DNA of 64,000 bases from Streptomyces sp. NBC_01803 (GCF_035917415.1 NZ_CP109073.1:2153001-2217000); one strand, 5' to 3'. Shown: positions 46,085 to 55,658, counted from the stretch's first letter. Notes: generated by a model not told the origin, from the sequence alone. Program-made: numbers and translations.

Positions 46085-46355
46085 ATTTCGTACTCCCGTG
46101 TTCATCTTGCCAATGAGGCGTGAGATCGAAGCCGATGCTGCCAGGGCCCACTGACAGTCCCCGGACCCGGGTCTGCGTTCCTGAACCCCTCGCCCGGGTA
46201 CGCATCCTGCCCCCACCAGTGGCGGGAAGGCCAATCCGGCACCAGCGGGGTCACACGAAGAGCGCTCTTTCGTCTCGCCGGTGACGTTCCCGAGGCTTTG
46301 CCTCCCGGTCACCCTAAGGGGCAGCCGTACGGCCCTGGCAACCGACTCGCCGCCC

Positions 46356-47759
46356 CTAGACGGCCCGCGCCGCTTCGCGGACGGCTCCCGCGACCGCCCC
46401 GGCGACCTTCTCGTTGAAGACGCTGGGGACGATGTAGTTGGCGTTCAGCTCGCCTTCACCGACCACATCGGCGAGCGCGCGGGCGGCGGCGAGCATCATC
46501 GCGGAGCTGACGGCCGCGGATTGCGCGTCCAGCAGACCGCGGAACACCCCGGGGAAAACCAGCACGTTGTTGATCTGGTTGGGGAAGTCGGAGCGGCCGG
46601 TGGCCACCACGGCGGCGGTCCGCCGGGCCGCGGCCGGGTCGATCTCGGGGTCCGGATTCGCGAGCGCGAAAACGATGGCGTCGTCGGCCATCGCCGCCAC
46701 GTCCGACGCCTCCAGCACGTCCGGGGCCGAGACGCCGATGAAGACGTCCGCGCCGACCACGGCCTCGCGCAGAGTCCCGGTGATGCCTTCGGGGTTGGTG
46801 TTGTCGGCGATCCAGCGCAGCGGCGAGTCGGCGTCCGCGGCCACCAGATCGTGGCGCCCGGCGTGCACCACGCCGTGGATGTCGGCGACGACGGCGTGCT
46901 CGACGCCGGCCTCGATCAGCAGCTTGAGGATGGCCGTGCCGGCCGCGCCCGCGCCCGACATGACGACCCGGACCGAGCCGAGCTCCTTGCCCACCACGCG
47001 CAGCGCGTTGTGCAGGGCGGCGAGGACCACGATGGCCGTGCCGTGCTGGTCGTCGTGGAAGACGGGGATGTCCAGCGCCTCGCGCAGCCGTGCCTCGATC
47101 TCGAAGCAGCGCGGAGCGGAGATATCCTCCAGGTTGATGCCCGCGAAGCCGGGGGCGATGGCCTTGACGATCTCCACGATGGCGTCGGTGTCCTGGGTGT
47201 CCAGGCACAGCGGCCAGGCGTCGATGCCGGCGAAGCGCTTGAACAGCGCGGCCTTGCCCTCCATCACGGGCAGCGCCGCCCGGGGGCCGATGTTGCCCAG
47301 GCCCAGCACGGCGGAGCCGTCGGTGACGACGGCGACGCTGTTGCGCTTGATCGTCAGCCGTCGGGCGTCCTCGGGGTGGGCGGCGATCTGCGTGCACACC
47401 CGGGCGACGCCCGGCGTATAGATCATCGACAGGTCGTCGCGATTGCGAATCGGATGCTTGGACGTCATCTCGATCTTGCCGCCCAGATGCATCAGGAAGG
47501 TCCGGTCGGAAACCTTGCCGACCGCAACGCCCTCGATCGCGCGGAGCTTCTGGACGATCTCGTCGGCGTGCGCGGTGGAACTCGCCGCGATGGTCACGTC
47601 GATACGCAGCTTCTCGTGTCCCGAGGCGGTGACGTCGAGACCGGTGACCGAGCCGCCGGAGGACTCCACCACGGTGGTGAGCTGGCTGACCGCCGTGCCA
47701 CTGGCCGGAACCTCGAGCCGGACGGTCATCGAGTACGAGACGCTGGGTGCCGTTGCCAT
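46356..47759 (-). CDS. NAD-dependent malic enzyme with N-terminal ACT domain
   Basis: 467 residues. An ACT-like regulatory domain (about residues 8-80, SYSMTVRLEVPASGTAVSQLT) precedes the malic enzyme: SKHPIRNRDDLSMIYTPGVARVC, VTDGSAVLGLGNIGPRAALPVMEGKAALFKRFAGIDAWPLCLD, VFHDDQHGTAIVVLAAL, and the NAD-binding GAGAAGTAI. It converts malate to pyruvate and CO2, linking the TCA cycle to pyruvate. The N-terminal ACT domain is common in actinobacterial forms. Single gene. Confidence 0.93.
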   Translation of the reverse strand: MATAPSVSYSMTVRLEVPASGTAVSQLTTVVESSGGSVTGLDVTASGHEKLRIDVTIAASSTAHADEIVQKLRAIEGVAVGKVSDRTFLMHLGGKIEMTSKHPIRNRDDLSMIYTPGVARVCTQIAAHPEDARRLTIKRNSVAVVTDGSAVLGLGNIGPRAALPVMEGKAALFKRFAGIDAWPLCLDTQDTDAIVEIVKAIAPGFAGINLEDISAPRCFEIEARLREALDIPVFHDDQHGTAIVVLAALHNALRVVGKELGSVRVVMSGAGAAGTAILKLLIEAGVEHAVVADIHGVVHAGRHDLVAADADSPLRWIADNTNPEGITGTLREAVVGADVFIGVSAPDVLEASDVAAMADDAIVFALANPDPEIDPAAARRTAAVVATGRSDFPNQINNVLVFPGVFRGLLDAQSAAVSSAMMLAAARALADVVGEGELNANYIVPSVFNEKVAGAVAGAVREAARAV

Positions 47760-48161
47760 GGGCGAACTTCCTTCACTTTCCGCTGCCCGCCCCCCAAGTG
47801 CCTGTCACCCTACGAGAGGAACGGGACACGGCCAAAGCCAGGACGGACGACCGATATGACCGTAACAGGAGAATGAAACGGTCCTGGCCGGAAGAACGCC
47901 CGGCTGCCCCGTGCGGGACCTGGGGGCCACGGAGGGCCCCGCGATCCCGGGCATCCCGGGCATCCCGGGAGGGGGAGAAGGAGAAAGGGCGCCGACCCGC
48001 CAGCCGCCTCGCGGCAAGTGGTCGCTCGAAGCGACAATGGTTGGGCCCGGGGGCATGAAACGGGCCGACGCCTTTTCCAGGCTACCGCACTCAGCCCCGG
48101 GGTCAACTGGGCAGCGCGCGCCGCCAAGGCGCAGGTCAGAGCGGTGCCCGCCGCGGCCCGC
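47760..48161. other. Gap without a clear gene
   Basis: About 400 bases between the malic enzyme start and the HelD-like stop. It holds the malic enzyme promoter region and a short repeat of GATCCCGGG/CATCCCGGG units around 47943-47970. No frame looks like protein. Confidence 0.6.
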
Positions 48162-50462
48162 TCAGCGGAGCAGGGCCGGCACCCCCGCCGGGTCCGGCTG
48201 GTCCTCGGGTCCGGACAGCACGGTGAGCCGCTGGGTGGCCCGGGTGAGGGCCACGTAGAGCACGCGCAGCCCGGCCGGTGACTCGTTCGCGATCTCGCCC
48301 GGGGCGATCACCAGCGTCGCGTCGTACTCCAGCCCCTTGGCCTCCAGGCTGCCCAGCACCACCAGCCGGTCCCCGCGGCCGGCCAGCCACCGGCCGGCCA
48401 GCCACCGGGCGGCCTCCTCGCGGCGGCCCATCGCCACCACCACGCCGACCGTGCCCTCGACCTCCTCCAGCAGGCGTCCGGCCTCGGCGCGGGCCACGTC
48501 CGCCAACGCCCGGCTCGTGGGCGCGGCCGTGAAACGGGGTGCCACACCGGTCTCCCGCACGGCGCGCGGCGGTCGGCTGCCGGGCATCGCGCGCTCCAGC
48601 ACGCCGTCCGCGACGCGGGCGATCTCCGCCGGGTTGCGGTAGTTGACCGTCAGCTCGAACCGGCGGCGGGGCCGCCTGCCCAGCGCCGCGTCCCGCTCCA
48701 CCGCCGCCTCCTCGGGCGCGGGCCACGAACTCTGCGCCGGGTCACCGACGATCGTCCACGTCGCCTGCCGCCCGCGCCGGCCCACCATCCGCCACTGCAT
48801 GGGGGTCAGGTCCTGCGCCTCGTCCACGATGACGTGCGCGTAGTCGGCGCGGTCCTCGTCGATGTCCCTCGACTCCCGCCGCGCGGTGAGGCGTTCGGTG
48901 TAGGTCGTCACCTCGTCCAGCCCGGTGAGCTGGTCCAGGACATCGGCCTCGCGCCGGCGCGCGGGCCGGACCGGGACGCCGAGCAGCACCCGCAACTCGT
49001 CGAGCAGCGCCACGTCGTGGCCGGACAGGCCACCGCCCTCCGGGGTGATCCGCCGCAGCGAGCGGGCGAGTTGGCGCACCTCGCGGGGGCGCAGCAGCCG
49101 TCGCGCCCAGCGGCCGAGGCGCTGTTCGTCGGCCATCGCGGTCAGCGCCTGGAGCGGGGTGACCTCCGGCCACCAGGCGTCGAGGAACTCCTGGAAGGCG
49201 TCCTCCGAGCCGATGTCCTCGTTGAACGCCTCCCTGGCCTCGGCCGCGATCGCCGGGTCCGGATAACGGCCCGGCGCGTCGGACGCCTCCCACAACGCGT
49301 CCAGGAGCAGCCTCCTGGCCCGGGGCCGCAGCAGGTTGACCGGCGCGGTGCCGTTGAGGGTCTGCTGCCTGACGCGCGCCAGCGCCTCGCCCTCCAGCTC
49401 GACGCGGCGGCCGAACGCGACCACCCGCAGCCGCTCCGGCGCGCCCGGCGCGTCCAGGACCCCGCGCGCCGCGCGGTGCAGCACCCGGGGCATCGCGGCG
49501 GAGCCCTTGATCCGGGCGACGGCCTGGTCGTCGTAGGAGTCGGCGGTCACGCCCTCCACCAGCGCGCCGAGCGCGCGGATGGCGACCTGGCCCTCCTCGC
49601 CCAGGGACGGCAGCACGCCCTCGGTGTAGGACACGAGCAGCGGAGTGGGGCTGACGACGAGGATGCCGCCCGCGTACCGCCGCCGGTCCTGGTAGAGCAG
49701 GTAGGCGGCGCGGTGCAGCGCCACGGCGGTCTTGCCGGTGCCGGGGCCGCCGGTGACCTCGGTGACCGAGACGGCGGGCGCGCGGATCACCTCGTCCTGC
49801 TCGGCCTGGATGGAGGCGACGATGTCGGTCATCCGGTGCCCGCGCGTCCGGCCGAGGGCGGCCATCAGCGCGCCGTCGCCCACGACGGGCAGCTCGGCGC
49901 CGTCGAGCAGGGCGCGCAGCTCGGGGCGGAGCAGGTCGTCCTCGACGCCGAGCACCTGGCGCCCCCGGCTGCGGATCACGCGCCGGCGCACGACGCGGCC
50001 GGGCGCCACCGGGGTGGCGCGGTAGAACGGCGCGGCGGCGGGCGCGCGCCAGTCGATGACCAGTGGGACGTACTCCGCGTCCAGCACGCCGATCCGGCCG
50101 ATGTGCAGCGTCTCCGCGATGTCGGCGACGCCGTCGCGCACCGCGTCGTCGGCGGGCTCGACCGAGGTGTACGCGCCGTCGGCACCCCGGGCGCCGTCCT
50201 TGCCCGCCAGCAGGTCGATGCGGCCGAAGAGGAAGTCCTCGAACTCGTTGTTCAGCCGGTTCAGGTGGACCCCGGCGCGGAAGACCTGGGCGTCGCGCTC
50301 GGCCAGGGCGCCCGGGGTGCCCACCTGGACGCGACGGGCGGCGTCCGCCATGAGGTACTCGGCCTCGTCGATCTTCTCGGCCAGTCGCTCGTAGACGGTG
50401 TCCAGGTGGCGCTGCTCGCCCTGGATCTCCCGTTCCCGCACGTCCAACGTGCCGTCCCCCAC
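48162..50462 (-). CDS. HelD/HelR-like RNA polymerase-associated helicase
   Basis: 766-residue UvrD/Rep-like superfamily 1 protein. An N-terminal coiled arm (REREIQGEQRHLDTVYERLAEKI) is followed by Walker A TGGPGTGKTAVALHRAAYLL, Walker B DYAHVIVDEAQDLTPMQWRM, FELTVNYRNPAEIA and LYVALTRATQRLTVL. In actinobacteria such proteins remove or recycle RNA polymerase from DNA, and the HelR subgroup protects it from rifamycins. The sequence alone cannot separate HelD from HelR. The GTG at 50462 follows AGAAGAAAA. Confidence 0.85.
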   Translation of the reverse strand: MGDGTLDVREREIQGEQRHLDTVYERLAEKIDEAEYLMADAARRVQVGTPGALAERDAQVFRAGVHLNRLNNEFEDFLFGRIDLLAGKDGARGADGAYTSVEPADDAVRDGVADIAETLHIGRIGVLDAEYVPLVIDWRAPAAAPFYRATPVAPGRVVRRRVIRSRGRQVLGVEDDLLRPELRALLDGAELPVVGDGALMAALGRTRGHRMTDIVASIQAEQDEVIRAPAVSVTEVTGGPGTGKTAVALHRAAYLLYQDRRRYAGGILVVSPTPLLVSYTEGVLPSLGEEGQVAIRALGALVEGVTADSYDDQAVARIKGSAAMPRVLHRAARGVLDAPGAPERLRVVAFGRRVELEGEALARVRQQTLNGTAPVNLLRPRARRLLLDALWEASDAPGRYPDPAIAAEAREAFNEDIGSEDAFQEFLDAWWPEVTPLQALTAMADEQRLGRWARRLLRPREVRQLARSLRRITPEGGGLSGHDVALLDELRVLLGVPVRPARRREADVLDQLTGLDEVTTYTERLTARRESRDIDEDRADYAHVIVDEAQDLTPMQWRMVGRRGRQATWTIVGDPAQSSWPAPEEAAVERDAALGRRPRRRFELTVNYRNPAEIARVADGVLERAMPGSRPPRAVRETGVAPRFTAAPTSRALADVARAEAGRLLEEVEGTVGVVVAMGRREEAARWLAGRWLAGRGDRLVVLGSLEAKGLEYDATLVIAPGEIANESPAGLRVLYVALTRATQRLTVLSGPEDQPDPAGVPALLR

Positions 50463-50565
50463 TTTTCTTCTGGGCGGGCAGCCGCTGTCGGCGTGGCGGC
50501 CCGCTGTCGGCGTGGCAGCGGTCCACCGTACGCGAGATCGGGACGGCTCGCGCGGGTCGGGGCGG

Positions 50566-51711
50566 TCAGTCGCTGTACTTGTGACTGTCCAGCGCGGGGT
50601 CGAGGGCCAGCCGGTAGCCGCGCTTGACGACCGTCTGGATGAGCGTGGGCGCGCCGAGCGCCCCGCGCAGCCGGGCCATCGCGGTCTCCACGGCGTGCTC
50701 GTCACGCCCGGCGCCCGGGAGGGCGCGCAGCAGCTCGGCCCGGGGCACGACCCATCCCGGGCGCCGGGCCAGCAGCCGCAGCAGCGCCATCCCGGCCGGG
50801 GGAACGGGCCGCAGCTCGCCGTCCACGATCACGGCGTGGCCGCGGATCTCGATCCGCCGCCCGGCGACCGGCAGCGGCCGGGCCCGCTCCGGCAGCGCGT
50901 GGCACAGCAACTGCACCAACGGGCCGAGCCGGAACCTGTCGGGCTGACAGGTGGGCACGTCGCGGGCCTGCAGCGGCAGCGCGGTGACCGGGCCGACGCA
51001 GGCGGGGAGCACGAATTTCTGCAGGGCGGTCACGACCTGGTCGCACACGCCGCGCTCGTCGGCGCGCTTGAGCAGGGAGGCGGCGGCGGGCGCACTGGTG
51101 AAGGTGAGGGCGTCGACACCCCGGCCGAGGACCGCGTCGATCAGCCGGTCGACCGGGGCAATGTCCTCCGGCGGCATCCACCGGTAGACGGGCACCTCCA
51201 CGACCTCGGCGCCGGCCTCGCGCAGCGCCTCGATGAAGCCGGGCAGCGGCTCGCCGTGCAGTTGGAGGGCGATGCGCCGGTCCGTGACGCCCTGGTCGAG
51301 CAGGCGCTGGAGCACCTCCGCCATGGATTCGGAGGCCGGCGACCACTTCTCGGTGAGCCCGGCGGCGCGGACCGCGCCGCGCACCTTCGGGCCGCGGGCC
51401 AGCAGCTCGGAGCCGGCCAGGGTGGCGAGCAGGCCCTCGCCCAGGCCCCAGCCGTCGGCCGCCTCGACCCAGCCGCGGAAGCCGATCGCCGTGGTGGCGA
51501 CCACGAGGTCGGGCGCGTCGGCGATGAGCGTTCTGGTCGCGGCCAGCAGTTGGTCGTCGTCGGAAAGGGGCACGATGCGCAGCGCCGGCGCGTGCAGCAC
51601 CTCGGCCCCGCGCCGCCGCAGCAGCGCGCCGAGCTCGTCGGCGCGCCGTGCCGCGGTGACACCGACGGTGAACCCGTCGAGTGGCTTGATGTCGCGCTGA
51701 TCCTGACGCAT
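50566..51711 (-). CDS. nnaR: NnaR-type nitrate assimilation regulator (HemD-like domain fused to DNA-binding domain)
   Basis: 381 residues. The first 240 residues resemble uroporphyrinogen-III synthase (GFTVGVTAARRADELGALLRRRGAEVLHAPAL, ALTFTSAPAAASLL). The C-terminal part is an OmpR-like winged helix (GMALLRLLARRPGWVVPRAELLRALPG, HAVETAMARLRGALG, VVKRGYRLA). This fusion next to narK is the pattern of NnaR, an activator that works with GlnR on nitrate/nitrite genes in S. coelicolor. ATG 51711 (MRQDQRD). A stand-alone HemD is unlikely, since the heme genes are absent. Confidence 0.88.
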   Translation of the reverse strand: MRQDQRDIKPLDGFTVGVTAARRADELGALLRRRGAEVLHAPALRIVPLSDDDQLLAATRTLIADAPDLVVATTAIGFRGWVEAADGWGLGEGLLATLAGSELLARGPKVRGAVRAAGLTEKWSPASESMAEVLQRLLDQGVTDRRIALQLHGEPLPGFIEALREAGAEVVEVPVYRWMPPEDIAPVDRLIDAVLGRGVDALTFTSAPAAASLLKRADERGVCDQVVTALQKFVLPACVGPVTALPLQARDVPTCQPDRFRLGPLVQLLCHALPERARPLPVAGRRIEIRGHAVIVDGELRPVPPAGMALLRLLARRPGWVVPRAELLRALPGAGRDEHAVETAMARLRGALGAPTLIQTVVKRGYRLALDPALDSHKYSD

Positions 51712-51790
51712 GGCGTATCCGCTCCGCCCAAAGTGTTCCGATACGTGAACCGAGCCTGCCAACGGTGCATGACAGGCCCGGTTCACGCTT

Positions 51791-51806
51791 GTTACTCGCA
51801 AGTTAC
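51791..51806. promoter_or_regulatory. GlnR-like box upstream of nnaR
   Basis: GTTAC-N6-GTTAC (GTAAC-N6-GTAAC on the coding strand), 80-95 bases upstream of the nnaR start. The 11-base spacing fits a GlnR a/b site pair, with one half less conserved than the GAAAC consensus. Confidence 0.5.
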
Positions 51807-51827
51807 ATACGCCTTTGGTGGGCGTTG

Positions 51828-53225
51828 TCACACTCCCGCGTAGGCGGGCTGCTGCTCGGCGCTGCCCTCGGCGGTCGTCTCGTCCGTCACCGCGCGGCTG
51901 GAAATCGCCGAGCGCCGCAGGTATACGGCCCAGGTGATCACGAAACACACCGCGTAGAAGGCGAGGAAGGAGGTGAAGGCTCCGGTGCCCGAGCCGGTGG
52001 AGAGGAAGGACTGCCGGAAGGCCAGGTTGATCCCGAGCCCGCCGAGCGCGCCGACCGCGCCGATCAGACCGATCGCCGCACCGGACAGGCGGCGCCCGTA
52101 CGCGGCGGCCTCCTCACCGGTCAGCCCCAGCGCCTGGGCCTTGGCCCGGTAGATGCCGGGGATCATCTTGTACGTCGAGCCGTTGCCGAGGCCGCTGAGC
52201 ACGAACAGGCTGATGAAGCCGACGAGGAAGACCGGCAACGACTCGGCCATCGAGGCCGCGACCACCACGCCGGTGGCCCCGGCCATGCCCGCGAAGGTGA
52301 ACAGCGTGATCCTCGCGCCGCCGTACTTGTCGGCCCAGTACCCGCCGATGGGCCGGATCAGCGAGCCCAGCAGGGGGCCGATGAAGGTGATCGACGCGGC
52401 CTGCAGCGGGGTGCGGTCGAACTGGTTCTGGAGGACCAGGCCGAAGGCGAAGCTGTAGCCGATGAACGAACCGAAGGTGCCGATGTACAGGAACGACATG
52501 ATCCAGGTGTGGGCGTCCCGCACGGACTCCTTGGCGGCGCCGGTGTCGTTCTTCACCGGGGCCAGGTTGTCCATGTAGCGCCAGGCCAGGAAGGCCGCGA
52601 CCAGGATCAGCGGGGCGTAGGCGGCCAGCAGGACCCGCGGCTCCCCGTCGCCCGCGGTGGCGATGACCAGCAGGCCGGCGAGCTGGACCACGGGAACGCC
52701 GATGTTGCCGCCGCCCGCGTTCAGCCCGAGCGCCCAGCCCTTCTTCCGCAACGGGAAGAAGGCGTTGATGTTGGTCATCGACGAGGCGAAGTTTCCGCCG
52801 CCGACGCCGGTGAGCACGGCGACCAGCATGAAGGTGGTGTACGAGGTGCCGGGCTCCATCACCAGCCAGGCCGCCGCCGTGGGCAGCAGGAGCATCGAGG
52901 CCGACACGACCGTCCAGTTGCGCCCGCCGAACCGGGCCACGGCGAAGGTGTAGGGCACGCGGACGACGGCGCCGACAAGGGTGGCCATGGAGACGAGGAA
53001 GAATTTACCGGCCGGGTCGATGCCGTACTCGGGGCCCATGAAGAGGACGAGCACGGACCACAGGGTCCATATCGAGAAGCCGATGTGCTCGGAGAGGATG
53101 GAGAAGATCAGATTGCGGCGGGCGATGCGCTCGCCCTTCTCCTGCCAGAACCGCTCGTCCTCGGGGTTCCACTCGTCTATCCAGCGGCCCCCTCGTCGGG
53201 CGGCCGTGGGCTTGGGGGCTGTCAT
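51828..53225 (-). CDS. narK: Nitrate/nitrite transporter NarK (MFS)
   Basis: 465-residue MFS protein of the nitrate/nitrite porter group, with about twelve helices. Diagnostic stretches are RNLIFSILSEHIGFSIWTLWSVLVLFM, GVGGGNFASSMTNINAFFPLRKKGWALGLNAGGGNIGVP and GPLLGSLIRPIGGYWADKYGGARI, the nitrate signature regions. It moves nitrate in or nitrite out. The ATG has GGAGG just upstream. It precedes nnaR on the same strand; both have GlnR-like boxes. Confidence 0.93.
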   Translation of the reverse strand: MTAPKPTAARRGGRWIDEWNPEDERFWQEKGERIARRNLIFSILSEHIGFSIWTLWSVLVLFMGPEYGIDPAGKFFLVSMATLVGAVVRVPYTFAVARFGGRNWTVVSASMLLLPTAAAWLVMEPGTSYTTFMLVAVLTGVGGGNFASSMTNINAFFPLRKKGWALGLNAGGGNIGVPVVQLAGLLVIATAGDGEPRVLLAAYAPLILVAAFLAWRYMDNLAPVKNDTGAAKESVRDAHTWIMSFLYIGTFGSFIGYSFAFGLVLQNQFDRTPLQAASITFIGPLLGSLIRPIGGYWADKYGGARITLFTFAGMAGATGVVVAASMAESLPVFLVGFISLFVLSGLGNGSTYKMIPGIYRAKAQALGLTGEEAAAYGRRLSGAAIGLIGAVGALGGLGINLAFRQSFLSTGSGTGAFTSFLAFYAVCFVITWAVYLRRSAISSRAVTDETTAEGSAEQQPAYAGV

Positions 53226-53302
53226 GGCGCCTCCATCAGGCTCGTTCAGGGGTTCGTGCTGCCTGAAGGTAGGGAGGGCTCGTTTCGCCGCTGTGGCAGG
53301 AG

Positions 53303-53318
53303 GTGACACGGACGAAAC
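53303..53318. promoter_or_regulatory. GlnR-like box upstream of narK
   Basis: GTGAC-ACGGAC-GAAAC matches the GlnR half-box pattern GTnAC-N6-GAAAC exactly, 78-93 bases upstream of the narK start. A further CTCAC follows after 6 bases, one mismatch from a third element. Confidence 0.65.
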
Positions 53319-53365
53319 CTTGCTCTCACCTGGCGCGGGTGCCCACCGTGAGCGGATGGCCGTTT

Positions 53366-54403
53366 TCAGCCAGGAAGGCGTCCGATCAGCCCGGGAACGG
53401 GCACCGGGCCGAGACAGGTGCTCTTCGGCGGCATGCCCGCCCCACTGGCCGCGCCCGCCCAGATCTGGTCCCATGTGGGGGGCGGCAGGATGAGCCCGAC
53501 CTCCCCCGGGCCAGGGTACTGGCTGGTGAAGCGGGGTGCCGAGGCGATTCCCTGCTCCTCGCACAGGGTGGGGATGAGCACGTGGTCGCTGATCGCGGCG
53601 GGCAGCTCGACCCAGTCGGGCGGCAGGAACCGCAGCCGTCCGGCCATCGCCGCCGGCGAGATCTCCGACAGTCCCCACGTCTGCCCGCCGCCGGTGAGCA
53701 GGAACGTGCCCGGGCGCGGCGGCGGCGGCCGGTCGTCCACCGGCGACCGTTCGCTCACCCGCGCGATGCGGGCGGCGGTGCGCACGGCCGTGTCGATGTC
53801 CAGGCCGGGCACGACGCGGTGGGTGGCCGACAGGGTCAGCGGGTAGTGCCGGTGGTCGACCACCAGGGCGAGCAGCCGGTCGGCCACCGCGCCCTGGTGG
53901 GCCCGGTGCAGCCGGCGGGCGGCTTCGAGCCGGTGGTGGCCGTCGGCGAGCAGCACCGGCGGCAGCGCGGGCGGGTCGGCGGTCCAGGCCGCGTCGCAGG
54001 CCCACAGCCGCTGCGTGCCGCCCTCGGGGGTGGGCAGCTCCTGGTCGGCCGGGCCCACGGTGGTCTGGTCGATGCACCGCTGGAACGAGCTGAGGTCGGG
54101 CGCGGTCAGCAGCAGCGGCTCGACACTGCCGCCGCGCTCCTTCAACAGCCGGGTGTGGAACCGCACGTCGGACTCGCCGACCTGCTGGTGCCGCAGCACG
54201 TGCCCGGTCTCGACGCCGTTCAGGCTGAGCGCCCCGACGACGCCGCGCTGTTCGACCACACCGTCGGCGTCGCGGCGTTCGAGCACGTAGTAGCTGGGGC
54301 GTCCCAGCGGCTGGGCGAGGACGCCGTGGAAGGGGAGGAACAGATCTGTCCGTGGGGCCGGGGTCCCGGGCGGGACCAACGCGGGGAACAGGTCAGGCGG
54401 CAG
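53366..54403 (-). CDS. Short DUF1015 family protein (ParB/SerK-like)
   Basis: 345 residues. Family features: LFLPFHGVLAQPLGRPSYYVLERRDADG, LRHQQVGESDVRFHTRLLKERGGSVEPLLL, and the hallmark LLADGHHRLEAARRLH. That DGHHR motif resembles the ADP/ATP-dependent serine kinase SerK of the ParB superfamily, so an amino-acid kinase activity is possible. Usual DUF1015 proteins are about 100 residues longer at the N-terminus. No ATG or GTG exists at the front: a CTG at 54403 with GGAGGAGGAG upstream, or TTG 54379, is likely. The 5' end overlaps the ATP-grasp gene by 11 bases. Confidence 0.7.
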   Translation of the reverse strand: MPPDLFPALVPPGTPAPRTDLFLPFHGVLAQPLGRPSYYVLERRDADGVVEQRGVVGALSLNGVETGHVLRHQQVGESDVRFHTRLLKERGGSVEPLLLTAPDLSSFQRCIDQTTVGPADQELPTPEGGTQRLWACDAAWTADPPALPPVLLADGHHRLEAARRLHRAHQGAVADRLLALVVDHRHYPLTLSATHRVVPGLDIDTAVRTAARIARVSERSPVDDRPPPPRPGTFLLTGGGQTWGLSEISPAAMAGRLRFLPPDWVELPAAISDHVLIPTLCEEQGIASAPRFTSQYPGPGEVGLILPPPTWDQIWAGAASGAGMPPKSTCLGPVPVPGLIGRLPG

Positions 54404-55625
54404 TGTGCTCCTCCTCCTTCGCGGGCACCGGCGCCACCGCCGGGCGCAGGGTGTCCTGGGCCTTGCGGAGCACGGCGTCGAGCTCCTGGGGGCCGTCGGC
54501 CACCGCGGTGACGAAGCCATGCCCGGCGACCCGGCTGGTGGTCTCCGGAACATGGCCGCCGAGCGGAACGGCGATCTCCAGGCCCGTGACGCCCGCCAGC
54601 GCCCGCGCCTCGTCGGCCCCGTCCACGGCCGTCAGCAGGCCGGGCGGCAGCCGCAGGAAGCGGACCCCGGCGTACCGGGTGGCGGCCGGCGCGGCCTCCG
54701 GCTCCGGGAGGCCGAGCACGCTGGCGATCGTCAGGGCGGCGAGATCGGTCCCGCCCGCCATCAGCAGCAGATCACTGATGTGGTCCGCGCCCGGGTGGGC
54801 GTGGGATTCGACGAGCCGGGGGCCGCGCGCGGTGAGGATCACCTCGGTCTGCGAGGGACCGCTGCGCTGACCCGCGGCGTTGAGGGTGGCCGTGACCAGG
54901 TGGTGGATCCGGTCGGTGGTCTCCGCGTCCAGATCGGCCGGCAGGTCGTAGCCGCTCTCCAGGCACCCGGGGGCGCCCGTGGTGTGCTTCCTGGACACCG
55001 CCAGGATCGTGTGCGTTCCGGCGCGGGAGTGCGCCTCGACGCTGAACTCCGGCCCGTCCAGGAACTCCTCGACGATCAGGGCGGGCTCCGGGGCCAACCC
55101 GGCGGCCAGGGCCGTCGCCTCCGCTGTGTCACGCAGCAGATGGACGTCCTGGCCGCCGCACCCCGTGCGTGGCTTGACCACGCAGGGGAAGCCGACGCGC
55201 TCGGCCACGGCGGCCAGCAGCGCGGCGCGGTCGCAGTGCTCGAACCGGACGGGGGTACCGGTGAGCTGGTTGACCTTGCCGCGCAGGGCAGCCTTGTCCG
55301 TCAGGTACGCGACGGCCGCGTGGGGGTTGCCGGGGAAGCGCAGTGCCTCGTTCGCGCGGGCCGCGACGAGCGCGCTGGCCTCGGTGAATCCGAACACGGA
55401 GGCTCGGGTCGGGAGGTTGGTGAGATGCCCGATGGCCATCATCAGCCGGGGGTGGTCCGCCCAGTCGACGGTGAGGGCGTCGTCGGCCACCGCGGCGGCC
55501 TGGCTGATTCCCGGTGCCGACAGGTCAGGAGCGAGCAGGAGACTGCGCGCACCGACCCGTCGAGCCGCGTCGACGACGGTGGGACGCGGACTGAGCAGCA
55601 CCGCCAGCGGCTTCTGGGGCGTCAT
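54393..55625 (-). CDS. ATP-grasp ligase (carboxylate-amine / L-amino-acid ligase type)
   Basis: 410 residues. ATP-grasp core: RVGFPCVVKPRTGCGGQDVHLL (ATP-binding loop), ALIVEEFLDGPEFSVEAHSRAGTHTILAVSRKHTTG and TARGPRLVESHAHPGADHI (metal-binding acidic and His region). The C-terminal part fits the dipeptide ligase (BacD-like) group, which joins free amino acids or an acid to an amine. The ATG at 55625 has GGAGG at 12 bases. It begins 33 bases after a 45-residue secreted peptide and overlaps the DUF1015 gene: one operon. Confidence 0.8.
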   Translation of the reverse strand: MTPQKPLAVLLSPRPTVVDAARRVGARSLLLAPDLSAPGISQAAAVADDALTVDWADHPRLMMAIGHLTNLPTRASVFGFTEASALVAARANEALRFPGNPHAAVAYLTDKAALRGKVNQLTGTPVRFEHCDRAALLAAVAERVGFPCVVKPRTGCGGQDVHLLRDTAEATALAAGLAPEPALIVEEFLDGPEFSVEAHSRAGTHTILAVSRKHTTGAPGCLESGYDLPADLDAETTDRIHHLVTATLNAAGQRSGPSQTEVILTARGPRLVESHAHPGADHISDLLLMAGGTDLAALTIASVLGLPEPEAAPAATRYAGVRFLRLPPGLLTAVDGADEARALAGVTGLEIAVPLGGHVPETTSRVAGHGFVTAVADGPQELDAVLRKAQDTLRPAVAPVPAKEEEHTAA

Positions 55626-55658
55626 GGTGCCGCCTCCCTGTCTCGCGGACGCTCCGGC

